A stretch of 64,000 nt of DNA, from the NCBI RefSeq assembly GCF_011009015.1, contig NZ_CP048878.1, positions 4,432,354 to 4,496,353 of the forward strand, in the 5' to 3' direction. Made by a program: the position numbers and the translations under genes. The notes under the pieces were generated by a model. That model ran no database searches. It worked only from the letters and a program-made list of their open reading frames with translations, and was not told where the DNA came from. The stretch is from Spartinivicinus ruber. GTDB lineage: Bacteria; Pseudomonadota; Gammaproteobacteria; Pseudomonadales; Zooshikellaceae. Below are positions 50,441-59,817 of this stretch, piece by piece. The first letter of the stretch is position 1, and every line of letters begins with the position of its first letter.

Positions 50441-52433
50441 GATTTTTTGATAACGTCCGATAAGACAAGGCACTGACACCGGCATCAATTCGTACTTTAA
50501 ATTCGGCGCCATCCACATCCCAGCCTTGTTGCTGTTCTAAATGGGGTTTATCATTGCCATCTAAATACGACACTTCAACTGTGTCATAGCGATTACCCGC
50601 CGCAAAGAACCAGGGCAGAGCTTTATTTTCAAAGGCGTAATCCAACCGAGAGTCTGCCACCACGGTTGCCATGCCTTTATGGGGATTAATTTTATTAAAG
50701 TTATCGCTGTCAGGGTCATAGCTATTTGTCATGTAGCTGTGGGCAATGTCTTCCAAGGCTAATGGCACAATTAAATAAGTGGGACGAATATTTAACGGGG
50801 TACCCGTACCATCTCGTTGTAACCCCATGGCTAATTTACCTTCGCGCAACGAAATAGAATTAATGTCCGAGGCTTTTAGCAGGTTGTTATGATCCGCATG
50901 AAATAATGGCTTACCATCTCTCATCGTGGGATTTAAAATTAACACCGCATAAACTAAATTCCCGACCGTACGAATGGCCGCTTGTCCCATCATGGATGGG
51001 ATTTTAGTAAACGCATCCAAATCATCATTAATAATGGTTTGGCGGGTAATCGAGAATTTACGCCCATAGGTGGCTAGTTGAAGTTGTTCACCCGTATCAT
51101 TCAAGGTGGCGTATTGGTATTTACCGCCATCTTCCACTTTCTTTAATACAGGGAAGGATTCTAAGCCGACGCGGTGCGACACTTTAAAATCACCTAAATG
51201 GCCTTTTTTAGTCCATTTTGTAAAAGTTTCCTCGGCTTCATCAACGCCTTTTAACATGGCTTTATGGGCCACATCTTTCAACACATGATTAAAATCACTG
51301 CTGGTATGCGTAAACGCACTGGCCACTAAATCCATTTTATCCATGCCATAGGCAGAGACCCCGGATTCAGTTAAAGCCAAGCGCGCCGACTCCATTAATG
51401 ATAGGTTTTTATAGCGGTTTTCTTGCTCCAGCTGATCCAAACCCACCCGGGCCGCTAACATGTTGGTTAAACTGTCACGAATAATCCGGCCATTACTGGC
51501 ATGAAAGCGGGCATCAATACGGTGGTTGCCGGATGCCGGTTCACTGCCTTTGCCTAACGCTTCCAGTAATTTATCTTTGGCCGCATTTAAATCGATATCC
51601 ATATCATTTAAGCAGGTTTGCTTTAATTCGCTAAATTGCGAAAACCCGTCAAATAGCGCATTAATATCCGTGCGCCGGGTTTGTTCTTTGGCTTTAAAAT
51701 TTGCCTCGGCATTCGCCACATTGGCTGAATCAGGCATGGAGGTCTCCTTTGTTTCTACAATGGTGGGTGTGTTTTTAGGTTGATGGGAAGTTGGGGCTTG
51801 GTTCTTTGAGGTTTCACTAACAGGCGTTAATTGATTTACTAATGTTTTCGGTGGGTTGAAAACGGATAATTGCTTGGCATCGAAACGCGCTTGCATTTCC
51901 ACCGCATTAATCACTTCATCAGCAAAACCCGCTTCAACAATTTCATTGCCGACTAACCAGGTAGTGGCATCACATAATTGAGCCACGTCTTCTGCCGTTT
52001 TGCCCGAGCGCTCAGCGTAGCAACCAATCATGGTTTGCCGAGCTTTTTTCATTAAACTTAAATAGCTTTCAACGTCGGTTTCTTCCCCATACACACCACC
52101 TTGTGGGTTGTGCATCATAAAATAGGCATTTTCAGGGACTTTTCGAACATCACAGGCTTGTAAAATCACCGAGGCCATCGAAGCCGCGACACCATCAATA
52201 TAACCGGTAATGGTTGCCGGATGATTGCGTAACGCATTATAAATGGCGGTACCATCAAATATAGAACCACCGGGGCTATTCAGGTGTAATTCAATCGCTG
52301 GGGTTTTAATGGTTTTAACCGCCTCTAAAAACCCTTTAGCACTGACACCATAAGCACCAATTTCATCATAAATATAAATGGCGGTAACACCGTCAGCTTT
52401 CGCCTCGATGCTATACCAGGTTTGTTTTGACAT
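50427..52433 (-). CDS. ClpP-like prohead protease fused to major capsid protein
   Basis: 668 residues. Residues 1-190 are a ClpP-fold protease: HLNSPGGSIFDG, nucleophile S85 in GVAASMASVI and H108 in MMHNPQGG. A linker rich in Thr/Pro (195-240) follows. Residues 250-668 are a Mu-type major capsid protein (LIVPLALEDIAHSYM, ADSRLDYAFENKALPWF). The protease would cut itself and the scaffold region off during maturation. Such fusions are known in phage genomes. Confidence 0.9.
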   Translation of the reverse strand: MSKQTWYSIEAKADGVTAIYIYDEIGAYGVSAKGFLEAVKTIKTPAIELHLNSPGGSIFDGTAIYNALRNHPATITGYIDGVAASMASVILQACDVRKVPENAYFMMHNPQGGVYGEETDVESYLSLMKKARQTMIGCYAERSGKTAEDVAQLCDATTWLVGNEIVEAGFADEVINAVEMQARFDAKQLSVFNPPKTLVNQLTPVSETSKNQAPTSHQPKNTPTIVETKETSMPDSANVANAEANFKAKEQTRRTDINALFDGFSQFSELKQTCLNDMDIDLNAAKDKLLEALGKGSEPASGNHRIDARFHASNGRIIRDSLTNMLAARVGLDQLEQENRYKNLSLMESARLALTESGVSAYGMDKMDLVASAFTHTSSDFNHVLKDVAHKAMLKGVDEAEETFTKWTKKGHLGDFKVSHRVGLESFPVLKKVEDGGKYQYATLNDTGEQLQLATYGRKFSITRQTIINDDLDAFTKIPSMMGQAAIRTVGNLVYAVLILNPTMRDGKPLFHADHNNLLKASDINSISLREGKLAMGLQRDGTGTPLNIRPTYLIVPLALEDIAHSYMTNSYDPDSDNFNKINPHKGMATVVADSRLDYAFENKALPWFFAAGNRYDTVEVSYLDGNDKPHLEQQQGWDVDGAEFKVRIDAGVSALSYRTLSKNPGVK

Positions 52434-52438
52434 GTTGT

Positions 52439-53920
52439 TTACTCTTGAGCGGATGGGGTGGATTTAGCGTAATACTGGTGATAACTATCAGAAGAAAACA
52501 CCAGGTTATTTTTTCGGTTTTCCTGAATTTCGCGTAACCGTTGGCGCTTAATTTCTCGGGGATTACGAGCACGGCTGCGAATCACTTCGGCCTCCGTGGA
52601 ATAACCGCCTTGTACCAGTGAGTTATAGCCCTCGGCTTCTTTGGCGGGATCAATCCAAGGCATCACCGGGGGTTGATAGTGGGCATTAAAAACCGTTGAT
52701 GGCTCGACATCGGCTGGAATGGTTAACCCACTTAAGGTAGCCATTTGTACCCAACGCCGGTAAGTCGGTCTTGCCCAACGAGCAATAAAAGCATTGGATA
52801 ACACGCCGTAACTAACAAAGGATTCCACTAACTCTTGTCGCTGTGCACTGTAAGTGCCGTCATATTGTTTGGCTACGGTGGAAAAATTAGCCCCGGTCGC
52901 CGAACACACCGCCCGTAGCATGGCATCCCGAAACGATTGTAATAATTGGCTAGGCCGTTTGGATTCAATCACGCCGACATCTTCCCCTGGGCGTAAATCA
53001 TCAAAAATATTTCCCGGTGCAATAGGAAACGACTGTCGTTTATTGGGCTGCTCTAATTCATCGTAATAATCAGGCAAACCTTTACGAATATAAAAGGCCA
53101 TGGCAGCAGCAATTCGAGCAGCAACCAGCTCACTTTCTTCATAGCCTTGCAGCCCACTTAAGCGCTTAATGACCGGGGCTAAAATGCTAATGCCCCGGCC
53201 TTGGTGTAACCGAGTCATTTGTTTAATGTGTTGGACTTTCCAAGCCGGAATTTCACGCAGTAGTTGTCTTGGTGAGCTTATTCCACTGCCCGGATGATCC
53301 CGGTACACATGATAGGCGACGGGTTGATTCCAGTTATTATGCTGAATCCCTTGGGTAATCTTTTTTTTCGGTTCACTAAAATCAATGGGTAAAAAGTCAG
53401 GCTCTAATACTTGTAGCGAAAAAGGCACCACTTGATTAGGGTGATGAAAGCCGTTAATTCGCCCGACTAATTGTTCACCTAGACATTCCCCATCCCGTAA
53501 CCAAGTACGACAGACTAAACGTTCTAACTCTGGGCGGGTTAATTCACCTGAACTGTCGGGGGCTAATGACCATTCCGCAAATTGTTGGCTTAAGGTATTA
53601 GCAAAATCCTCATGAATTTCGCCACCTTTGGTTAAAGGCATCGGTTCCACTCCAATCCCATTCGGTCCCACGGTATGATTCACTAGCACCGATAATAGGC
53701 CACTGACTAAATCGTGATTTTCTTCCAGCCAACGGCCTTGGCCCCGTAAACTTTTACCGGCCCATTCTACAGTGCTATTGGCATCACTGTGGTTAGTTTT
53801 GGCTTTATGCAACCGACTAGGGCGAGCCGCTTCATACAGTTGTATTTCACAGCGGGATTTTGCCCGCGCGGCAGCCCAACTGGGAGATATCAGGGCAATG
53901 GATTTTTCTAATGGATTCAT
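52439..53920 (-). CDS. Portal protein, lambda family
   Basis: 493 residues matching the lambda gpB family: WAGKSLRGQGRWLEENHDLV, GPNGIGVEPMPL, GECLGEQLVGRI and ATGANFSTVAKQYDGTYSAQ. It builds the ring at one capsid vertex. It overlaps the start of the gpW-like gene by four bases and is six bases from the capsid fusion gene. Confidence 0.93.
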   Translation of the reverse strand: MNPLEKSIALISPSWAAARAKSRCEIQLYEAARPSRLHKAKTNHSDANSTVEWAGKSLRGQGRWLEENHDLVSGLLSVLVNHTVGPNGIGVEPMPLTKGGEIHEDFANTLSQQFAEWSLAPDSSGELTRPELERLVCRTWLRDGECLGEQLVGRINGFHHPNQVVPFSLQVLEPDFLPIDFSEPKKKITQGIQHNNWNQPVAYHVYRDHPGSGISSPRQLLREIPAWKVQHIKQMTRLHQGRGISILAPVIKRLSGLQGYEESELVAARIAAAMAFYIRKGLPDYYDELEQPNKRQSFPIAPGNIFDDLRPGEDVGVIESKRPSQLLQSFRDAMLRAVCSATGANFSTVAKQYDGTYSAQRQELVESFVSYGVLSNAFIARWARPTYRRWVQMATLSGLTIPADVEPSTVFNAHYQPPVMPWIDPAKEAEGYNSLVQGGYSTEAEVIRSRARNPREIKRQRLREIQENRKNNLVFSSDSYHQYYAKSTPSAQE

Positions 53921-54126
53921 TCGAATTCTGCCAGGCTAGGCCATTGACGACCGGAAGACTGCAATTGACGAACTTTGCTTTCCCATTCTTGGCGACCTTG
54001 GCGAATTTCCGCGAGATTTTCACGGGTCCAATTACGGTCACCTTTGGTAATGGATTTTCCCGATAAAACAGCTTGCTCCGCTTCTAAATAAAAGCGCAGC
54101 ATCGATTTAGCTTCAGTTAATGTCAT
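53917..54126 (-). CDS. Head-tail joining protein, lambda gpW-like
   Basis: 69 residues from the ATG at 54126, which overlaps the terminase stop. MTLTEAKSMLRFYLEAEQAV and a helical basic middle (QGRQEWESKVRQLQ) fit the gpW type. Lambda gpW plugs the filled head. It sits between terminase and portal, as in lambda. Confidence 0.82.
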   Translation of the reverse strand: MTLTEAKSMLRFYLEAEQAVLSGKSITKGDRNWTRENLAEIRQGRQEWESKVRQLQSSGRQWPSLAEFE

Positions 54127-56060
54127 GTGCAAGTTAACCAATCATTTAAGGGATCAGCCGGGGCTGAGGGTTGAGTTTTGACTTCAGGCGTAGGTGTTGA
54201 AGGAACAGAAGCTTTTTTCTTTTCTGTCGTAGTTTGATTATTGCCTTCTAATAACGGGTAAAAATCAATATTGCGTTTAATCCGGTGCACATTCAGAATA
54301 TTCGCCAAAATAAATTGCATGGCCTCACAATCTAAATAATGGTTTTCACCGACTTGTTTCCATTCGTCGTTTAACTCGTCGTATTCTTCCCCGACAATTT
54401 CCTTGCAATAATCATCCGTGGTCGCCGATGACAGTACCCACCAAGCCGGTTTGTTATAAGGGCGGCCAATGCGACTGTGTACCCAGGCTTTTGCCCGTGA
54501 GGAATCAAAATCCCAACGGGTTTCGGTACGTTCACGACTGATCCGGCCTTGTTGGGTTACCCCGACACGAATCATTCGAAATAGCCGATTCATTTTATCG
54601 CCACGCAATACCCGACAACGGCCACGGTGTTTACGGGCAAAGGCATAAACATCATCTGGGCGATAACCGGAATCAATGCCCATTTGTTTAATGCCATAGC
54701 CTGACCATTCCTGTTCAAGCAATAGCGATAACGCTTCCCAAACTTCCGGGTGATCGGTTTCGCCAAATAATTCGCCATGCTCAACTAACTGGCTCCCCAT
54801 GCCTGGCCACCAGGCACGCACAACATACACCAGGCGTCGTTTTTGTACGTCAACGGTACATAATAAAAACTTAGGATTGGCAAGGACTTTACCTGGGGGA
54901 ATTTGCTGGCAAATATGGTATTTCACTTCTTCCCATTTCGGCGCGTCGCCTGGCTGGTCGTAAGGTTCACCAAAGACGGTATTAAATACACCCTGTAAGG
55001 TTTCCGGGTCACCCGTGCGAAGGGCTTCAATTAACCGCTTGGCACAATAACCATAGGTTTTTTTCGGGGAAAAAGAACAGAGCCCAGACACCCACGCAGA
55101 AAAATGCGTATTACCGGCTGTATCCGCTGTGCCAGTAATTTCCCCTTGCTGATTAACCATTTCACCGGGGGCAATAATGACACCACGCTCATTCATTTTA
55201 CGGCGGTACTTGTCTTCTATTACCACTGAACAATGAGGACAACGCAAGCCGGCTTTTTTTTCTGCCGCTTCCGGGGTAACTTCGCCTTCATCCCCAATGC
55301 CGGGTGTTAATAACCCCGACCAGGGAATAAAATAATGATGGCAATGCGGGCAAGGCACACACCACTCATGCCGGGTACCTTGTTGCCAGAGTTTCCACAC
55401 TTTCGAGTGCAGTTTATCCAGCTCGGTGATTTCCCAATGGGCAGTTTTTGTCTTGGGATGGGTAAAGCGACCCACTCGACCTTTAGTAGGGGTGGCGGTA
55501 TAAGCCACTTTGGAATTAGCAAAGGCATCGCCCCGGGCTTCAATGATTGTGGTGGTGTCACCTTCGTTGGTATTAACAATCCGGTCAACTTCATCCACCA
55601 GGACTAAACCAGCCGAATCAGCGGCTAATTCTGTCGGGGAACCGGCCCAGGCAAAACGGAATTTAATGCCACCGAGCCATTTAGTGTATTTAGTTGAACG
55701 CCGATGGTCGTATTTTTTGGCGAGGGTTTCACTCTGTAAAAATAACGCATCAAATTTAGGCTCGATAGTGGAGTCAATTAAATTCGAGGTGGGTGCTACA
55801 TATAAGACCGGTGTTGGATCATCATCTAACCGCCAGCCCACGACATTTTCCATCGTCACCGATTTACCCATTTGGGTACCCATGACAAAAGTAATTCGGT
55901 TGTATTGAGGTTTAGCAAAGGCTGCCACTATCGGTTGCATATAAGGATTAACGCTCGGATCAAATGGCCCGGGAATCGGTGACCCTAATGGCATCACCCG
56001 ATTATCACGCGCCCATTCGTCCGCTGTTCTCGGTGGCGGTCGGTCCACCATCTTGGCCAT
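54123..56060 (-). CDS. Terminase large subunit, lambda gpA family
   Basis: 645 residues from the ATG at 56060; the open frame goes back to 56189 but overlaps TerS by a long stretch. RTADEWARDNRVMPLGSPIP, the Walker A-like MGTQMGKSV, VLVDEVDR (Walker B and catalytic acid) and SGYRPDDVYAFARKHRGRCR of the nuclease domain match lambda gpA. It cuts cos and packages DNA. The exact start is uncertain. Confidence 0.92.
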   Translation of the reverse strand: MAKMVDRPPPRTADEWARDNRVMPLGSPIPGPFDPSVNPYMQPIVAAFAKPQYNRITFVMGTQMGKSVTMENVVGWRLDDDPTPVLYVAPTSNLIDSTIEPKFDALFLQSETLAKKYDHRRSTKYTKWLGGIKFRFAWAGSPTELAADSAGLVLVDEVDRIVNTNEGDTTTIIEARGDAFANSKVAYTATPTKGRVGRFTHPKTKTAHWEITELDKLHSKVWKLWQQGTRHEWCVPCPHCHHYFIPWSGLLTPGIGDEGEVTPEAAEKKAGLRCPHCSVVIEDKYRRKMNERGVIIAPGEMVNQQGEITGTADTAGNTHFSAWVSGLCSFSPKKTYGYCAKRLIEALRTGDPETLQGVFNTVFGEPYDQPGDAPKWEEVKYHICQQIPPGKVLANPKFLLCTVDVQKRRLVYVVRAWWPGMGSQLVEHGELFGETDHPEVWEALSLLLEQEWSGYGIKQMGIDSGYRPDDVYAFARKHRGRCRVLRGDKMNRLFRMIRVGVTQQGRISRERTETRWDFDSSRAKAWVHSRIGRPYNKPAWWVLSSATTDDYCKEIVGEEYDELNDEWKQVGENHYLDCEAMQFILANILNVHRIKRNIDFYPLLEGNNQTTTEKKKASVPSTPTPEVKTQPSAPADPLNDWLTCT

Positions 56061-56589
56061 CAGACTCACGACTGCCGTTAATTTCTGCAGTGAGTGTTTG
56101 TACTTCTGACAATAATTCGCCGGCAGTGGCTGACTGTATGCGTGCGCATTCATGTTGTAACTTGTCTTCGACTTCGGCGGGATTATCAATAATGGCTAAG
56201 GCGTTGGCATTACGGGGTGGTAATACTTGTAATTGGGTGCTAAAAATATTGGCCACCCGTAATAAAATCTGTTCCACCACAGGAAAAGGTAATAACTCTT
56301 TTCGGGCAGTGGCGGTTTCCATTTCTACTTTTTCACGGCGTGCCCGTTTAAGTTTTAATTCTTCACTGGCTAATGAGCCTTCGACTATTTCACAGTGACC
56401 CAGCTGCTTATTGACTTCGGTTTGAATTAACCACTCAATGGCTTTAGCCGTATCAATTTTTAAGGCCACACCACGGCCCCCACCATCCTCAATAGGAAAG
56501 TCAGGATGATTCGCAATGAGCTCGGAGATATGGCGCGGACTTTTGCCCAGGATGTCGGCAAACTCTTTTTTATTAACTAACTTACCCAT
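56005..56589 (-). CDS. Terminase small subunit, Nu1-like
   Basis: 194 residues. Residues 1-50 are a winged HTH (NKKEFADILGKSPRHISELI, FPIEDGGGRG) as in lambda Nu1, then basic and coiled-coil regions (LKLKRARREKVEMETATARK). Nu1-type proteins bind repeated sites next to cos. An array of one repeated 8-mer lies just upstream of this gene. Start follows the pattern TCCTTTCTGATG. Confidence 0.88.
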   Translation of the reverse strand: MGKLVNKKEFADILGKSPRHISELIANHPDFPIEDGGGRGVALKIDTAKAIEWLIQTEVNKQLGHCEIVEGSLASEELKLKRARREKVEMETATARKELLPFPVVEQILLRVANIFSTQLQVLPPRNANALAIIDNPAEVEDKLQHECARIQSATAGELLSEVQTLTAEINGSRESDGQDGGPTATENSGRMGA

Positions 56590-56590
56590 C

Positions 56591-56938
56591 AGAAAGGAGA
56601 TTGAGTGAAAAACGGCAGTTGAAGTAGGCTAGACCCCCCGTTATTGCTGGCCTCGTTAAGGTCCTTTCTTATTGCTGCAGAAGGGACAATTCAGGGGTAA
56701 TTTGAACACAATACAAACAAAAAGTAAGTGCATGGCACTGACTTGGCTCCTTTCTTTTTTTGCCTTCGAAACCACTAAAACCCCTGTTTTTATAGGCTAA
56801 AGTCCACTTTTGACGGTCTCAGGAGAAAGGAGGCAAAACGGGCTGTTTGTTACCCGACAAGTGGTTTACTCCTTTCTCAACTCGGCGCTAGCCCCCGTCA
56901 TTACTGAGATTCTTATGTTTTGAGAAAGGAAGAAAGGA
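56591..56938. repeat. Seven copies of TCCTTTCT/AGAAAGGA before small terminase: possible cos/pac region
   Basis: Copies lie at 56591, 56662, 56748, 56824, 56870, 56923 and 56931 (the last two in tandem), in both orientations. By chance one expects none or one. They flank a region with no gene. In lambda the terminase-binding R sites of cosB lie directly before Nu1, so these may be binding sites for the small terminase. Confidence 0.6.
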
Positions 56939-57256
56939 CCCCATTTTTGACAGTAAAATGACGCGAAACCGGCGAGTCTCACACCCGTTACGCTCGGATG
57001 CGCTGGGAGTACCTTTGTAACAATCATGCAATAAATAATAACAATCAGGCATGATAATAACTGCTATTAATATCAGGATTTATGGTGGTAAGGGAATAAT
57101 TAAATATTGAAGAAATAAATATTACTAACAATACAGTGTGCATAGACTAACCTATAACTGATTATTTCAATAATGTTTTTGGGTTTCCTAATAACCTAGC
57201 CTATCAGCTGTGCTTTCATTAGATGGTAGTGAACAAAAAGGGACGAGGTAAACATA
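56939..57256. other. Noncoding region after repeats
   Basis: No frame or RNA gene recognised. Likely holds the promoter of the plus-strand gene at 57257. Confidence 0.5.
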
Positions 57257-58072
57257 ATGGCATTTTCTGAAGCATATTTTTTTAAACCACGAAAAAAAGG
57301 AAAAGGTCTTTTTGGAGAGCCTATAGTAAAGTACTTTTTTTGGGTATTTGTTTTTATTGCAGCATTATCTTTCGTACTTATTTTATATACTGAAGCAAAA
57401 TTTTTAACATTTGACTTTTCTGCAGATGGGTTCTCAAGGTTTATCGAACTTTTTAAGTTTCCATTATTAACAATTGGAGCACTTTTGCCCATTTTAGGGC
57501 TACTGGCTGCACATTATAGATCTAGGCAAATGGAACAACAAAACATATTTACTAATCATATAAAATACTATGAATTATTTCATGAATATGTCGAAAAGAG
57601 AGTAAACTCTAATGAGGAGCCACCCTATATAGAGTTTCCCTCAATTATATACAATAGCCTATATCCCTTATCAAAACAGGGCTGTTTAACACCTAACCAG
57701 ACTTATATAAGTGAAATAGCAGTCAGTTTTAGAAAAGCAAAAATAAAGGAGCAAAAGACTAATAAAAACAAGCTAAAGAATGTAATTGAAAGTATTAATG
57801 AGCTGCAGAACAAAAACAATATAAGGTTATTTAAAAAACCTATTAAACAAAACTTGGCTGGACTTGAAGTTAGCATAGAAAGATCATTATTGCTTTCTGA
57901 ATATCTACCCAATATTTCAAAACTTGCTGATCTTTTTTTTATATTGTTTAGCTTTGATCCAAGTATAAAGATACCTAGTGAAATTACTGAAGTTTCTCAA
58001 TACAATCTTGATCAGTTTACTGAGCTTAATGGTTTACTTCACGATGTTGTAACAAATGATCAATCACTCTGA
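57257..58072 (+). CDS. Two-TM membrane protein, prophage cargo
   Basis: 271 residues, AT-rich, on the plus strand between the terminase and lysis genes. Membrane segments are at about 25-47 and 68-88; LLAAHYRSRQMEQQNIFTNH follows, then a helical cytoplasmic region to the end. The TM-TM-RSxQ pattern reminds of the membrane effectors of Ec48-type retrons, but no reverse transcriptase gene is present in the window. It is a candidate superinfection-exclusion or abortive-infection protein. GAGGT precedes the ATG. Confidence 0.6.
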   Translation: MAFSEAYFFKPRKKGKGLFGEPIVKYFFWVFVFIAALSFVLILYTEAKFLTFDFSADGFSRFIELFKFPLLTIGALLPILGLLAAHYRSRQMEQQNIFTNHIKYYELFHEYVEKRVNSNEEPPYIEFPSIIYNSLYPLSKQGCLTPNQTYISEIAVSFRKAKIKEQKTNKNKLKNVIESINELQNKNNIRLFKKPIKQNLAGLEVSIERSLLLSEYLPNISKLADLFFILFSFDPSIKIPSEITEVSQYNLDQFTELNGLLHDVVTNDQSL

Positions 58073-58086
58073 CTATTAGTTAACAG

Positions 58087-58305
58087 TTATTTCTCATTAG
58101 GCTCAGACAAACCATTCATCTTCTGATAAAACAAAACCGTCTCTCTTTTATCCTGCCGATGCTTATATATCCAGTTAACAACAACGGTAATCGTGGTCAG
58201 AATGATACCGATAATGACACCCCAGTCTTTGAGTGTTAGACCTGCAATCACAGTGGCTGCACTAGCGACATAAGGGGCGTTTGATATGATTTTGTCAGTT
58301 ACCAT
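58087..58305 (-). CDS. Small membrane protein of the lysis cassette
   Basis: 72 residues, nearly identical to 12585-12806 of prophage A (MVTDKIISNAPYVASAATVI, NWIYKHRQDKRET). Only the C-terminal ten residues differ strongly. Probably a holin partner or antiholin. Confidence 0.65.
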   Translation of the reverse strand: MVTDKIISNAPYVASAATVIAGLTLKDWGVIIGIILTTITVVVNWIYKHRQDKRETVLFYQKMNGLSEPNEK

Positions 58306-58325
58306 GGGGCTAACCGTGTTGTCAG

Positions 58326-58718
58326 TTATTTACCAAATTTATTCGTTAAATACTGAACTAACACACTACGCAGTATTCGTCTAAATCCAAAGGTATCAAT
58401 AAAAACAAGGGCCAAGGCATATAAGTACCATTCAGGCACGCTCTCTTTTAAAGCATCAAAGCCATCCTGAATATAAATACTCATGCCAGGCACAAAGCAA
58501 ATGACTAATGGCAGGACAGTAATAATCAGCAAAAAGTCGTCTTTCCAGCCTCGCGACTGAATACTAATTGAGTCCAGCTCTGAGGCACTGATATTACCTT
58601 GCTGAATTTCGTCTAATTGCTTTTGGTGGATGGCTTGCTTGAGTTCAGCTTTGTGTTGTTTGTTGGTTAAATAGGATTGAAATAAACTACTAACGGCTGT
58701 GACGATAGTGGCTATCAT
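58326..58718 (-). CDS. Holin, three-TM GTA type
   Basis: 130 residues, almost identical to 12827-13219 (differences such as VLP for VFP, and KES for KAS). It carries WKDDFLLIITVLPLVICFVP and EWYLYALALVFIDTFGFRR. Forms the membrane lesion that lets the amidase out. Confidence 0.8.
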   Translation of the reverse strand: MIATIVTAVSSLFQSYLTNKQHKAELKQAIHQKQLDEIQQGNISASELDSISIQSRGWKDDFLLIITVLPLVICFVPGMSIYIQDGFDALKESVPEWYLYALALVFIDTFGFRRILRSVLVQYLTNKFGK

Positions 58719-58860
58719 TTGGCTTTCGTTTTCTGTTTAAGTAGTTTTGATAATGTTTACTATGTTGATAACAAGAGTAAATTAAAACACTTAGGGAAGG
58801 TAAAGTAGTTCCAATAAAAACGGCTGCAAGAATAATGAAAAAGTTAACTGTTGTTTCCAT
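58690..58860 (-). CDS. Small lysis-cassette protein with one TM segment
   Basis: 56 residues (METTVNFFIILAAVFIGTTL, then a basic tail ending NDSHYRHSR). It overlaps the holin start by 29 bases and the amidase end by 17. The same overlaps occur at 13191-13361 in prophage A. The conserved protein with a shared frame supports that it is expressed. A spanin-like role is possible. Confidence 0.6.
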   Translation of the reverse strand: METTVNFFIILAAVFIGTTLPSLSVLIYSCYQHSKHYQNYLNRKRKPNDSHYRHSR

Positions 58861-59266
58861 ATTGACTGTACTCTCTTATATCTCTAACGACACTCCACCA
58901 ACTTTCAACATGAAAATTAGGGCAAGTCTTTTGAGGCTCTAAATCACAATGCCCAACCACCTCAGCTTCAGGGTATTTAATGTGCCAATCGATAACCACT
59001 TTTTTTAAGCTATCAAGTTGAGCATCAGTAAACTGATCTCGACCTACTAAACAAACACCTAAGCTATGGCTATTATGGCCTTTAGCATGAGCACCGACCC
59101 AAAATTCAGGCCGACCATTTTCAATAGTGCCATCACGCTTAATTACTTTATGGTAGCCAATACCCGACCAGCCTTGTTCAATATGCCAGCGATGAATGTC
59201 TTCGGCTGAAATATCTTTGTTGTTAGGGGAATCTGAGCAGTGGACGACGAGTTTGGTGATTTTCAT
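58844..59266 (-). CDS. Endolysin: N-acetylmuramoyl-L-alanine amidase
   Basis: 140 residues from the ATG at 59266 (an upstream frame to 59320 exists but A has the same start). Zinc ligands H9, H106 and C115 and the GYHKVI tyrosine are kept as in prophage A. It shows more divergence from A than the holin does. Cleaves peptidoglycan amide bonds at lysis. Confidence 0.93.
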   Translation of the reverse strand: MKITKLVVHCSDSPNNKDISAEDIHRWHIEQGWSGIGYHKVIKRDGTIENGRPEFWVGAHAKGHNSHSLGVCLVGRDQFTDAQLDSLKKVVIDWHIKYPEAEVVGHCDLEPQKTCPNFHVESWWSVVRDIREYSQYGNNS

Positions 59267-59368
59267 TTGAAGCTGGATTTGATGTATAAATTGAATTAGA
59301 GCCGTTATGGGAATTCCCATATCGGTCGATGGATAACTCTTTTTATGATGTGTATGGTGAGTTTAGTG

Positions 59369-59668
59369 TTAAACAACTATGGTTTTTCCGATACCTGCTT
59401 GTTTATATAAAGGCTTTGTAATTTCGTTATACCCATACTCACCAATAAGAGCGTCTTCATTGTTGTAAACCTCAACATAGTGAACAGGCTCTTCACCTGG
59501 TTTATCTTGTGATTCAAGATGAAAAATAAACTTTCCGCTTTCTGTTTTATATAAATCTACACCCGCAGTCATTCCATTGTTCGTATATTCTGTAGTGGCT
59601 ATTACTGCCCCTCGAAACTCATAATCTTGTCCTCTCGTTGGGCTTAGCTTGTAATGCTTCATATTCAT
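59369..59668 (-). CDS. Unrecognised protein at the head of the lysis operon
   Basis: 99 residues (MNMKHYKLSPTRGQDYEFRG, YNNEDALIGEYGYNEITKPL), strand-rich. It occupies the place of the DUF2158 gene of prophage A, right after the late terminator. No family recognised. The first or second ATG may be the start. Confidence 0.6.
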   Translation of the reverse strand: MNMKHYKLSPTRGQDYEFRGAVIATTEYTNNGMTAGVDLYKTESGKFIFHLESQDKPGEEPVHYVEVYNNEDALIGEYGYNEITKPLYKQAGIGKTIVV

Positions 59669-59686
59669 TTACTTTTCTCCAGGCAT

Positions 59687-59714
59687 AAAAAAAGCCCCGT
59701 CATCTGACAGGGCT
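59687..59714 (-). terminator. Late-operon terminator (tR'-like), prophage B
   Basis: On the minus strand AGCCCTGTCA pairs with TGACGGGGCT (one G-U) with a two-base loop, then seven T. Same position as 13980-14008 in A; the flank GGCATAAAAAAAGCCCC is shared. Confidence 0.85.
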
Positions 59715-59759
59715 TTCTTGAATTGAGTGCTGTTGACATAAAAATAACAGCTTACCTGA

Positions 59760-59788
59760 AGGGTACTTTCTGGGTAATCAATTGTCAA
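59760..59788 (-). promoter_or_regulatory. Late promoter (pR'-like), prophage B
   Basis: On the minus strand TTGACA (59788-59783), 17 bases, TACCCT (59765-59760). Its weak -10 box fits a promoter that needs help or an engineered pause, as Q-type promoters do. Lies just after the gene at 59818. Confidence 0.65.
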
Positions 59789-59817
59789 CACCTAAATTTA
59801 AAAAATTCAAAAAAAGT

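Noticed and set aside
56590-57256. Retron msr/msd RNA upstream of the two-TM gene
   Set aside because: No reverse transcriptase gene anywhere in the window and no clear paired a1/a2 flanks.
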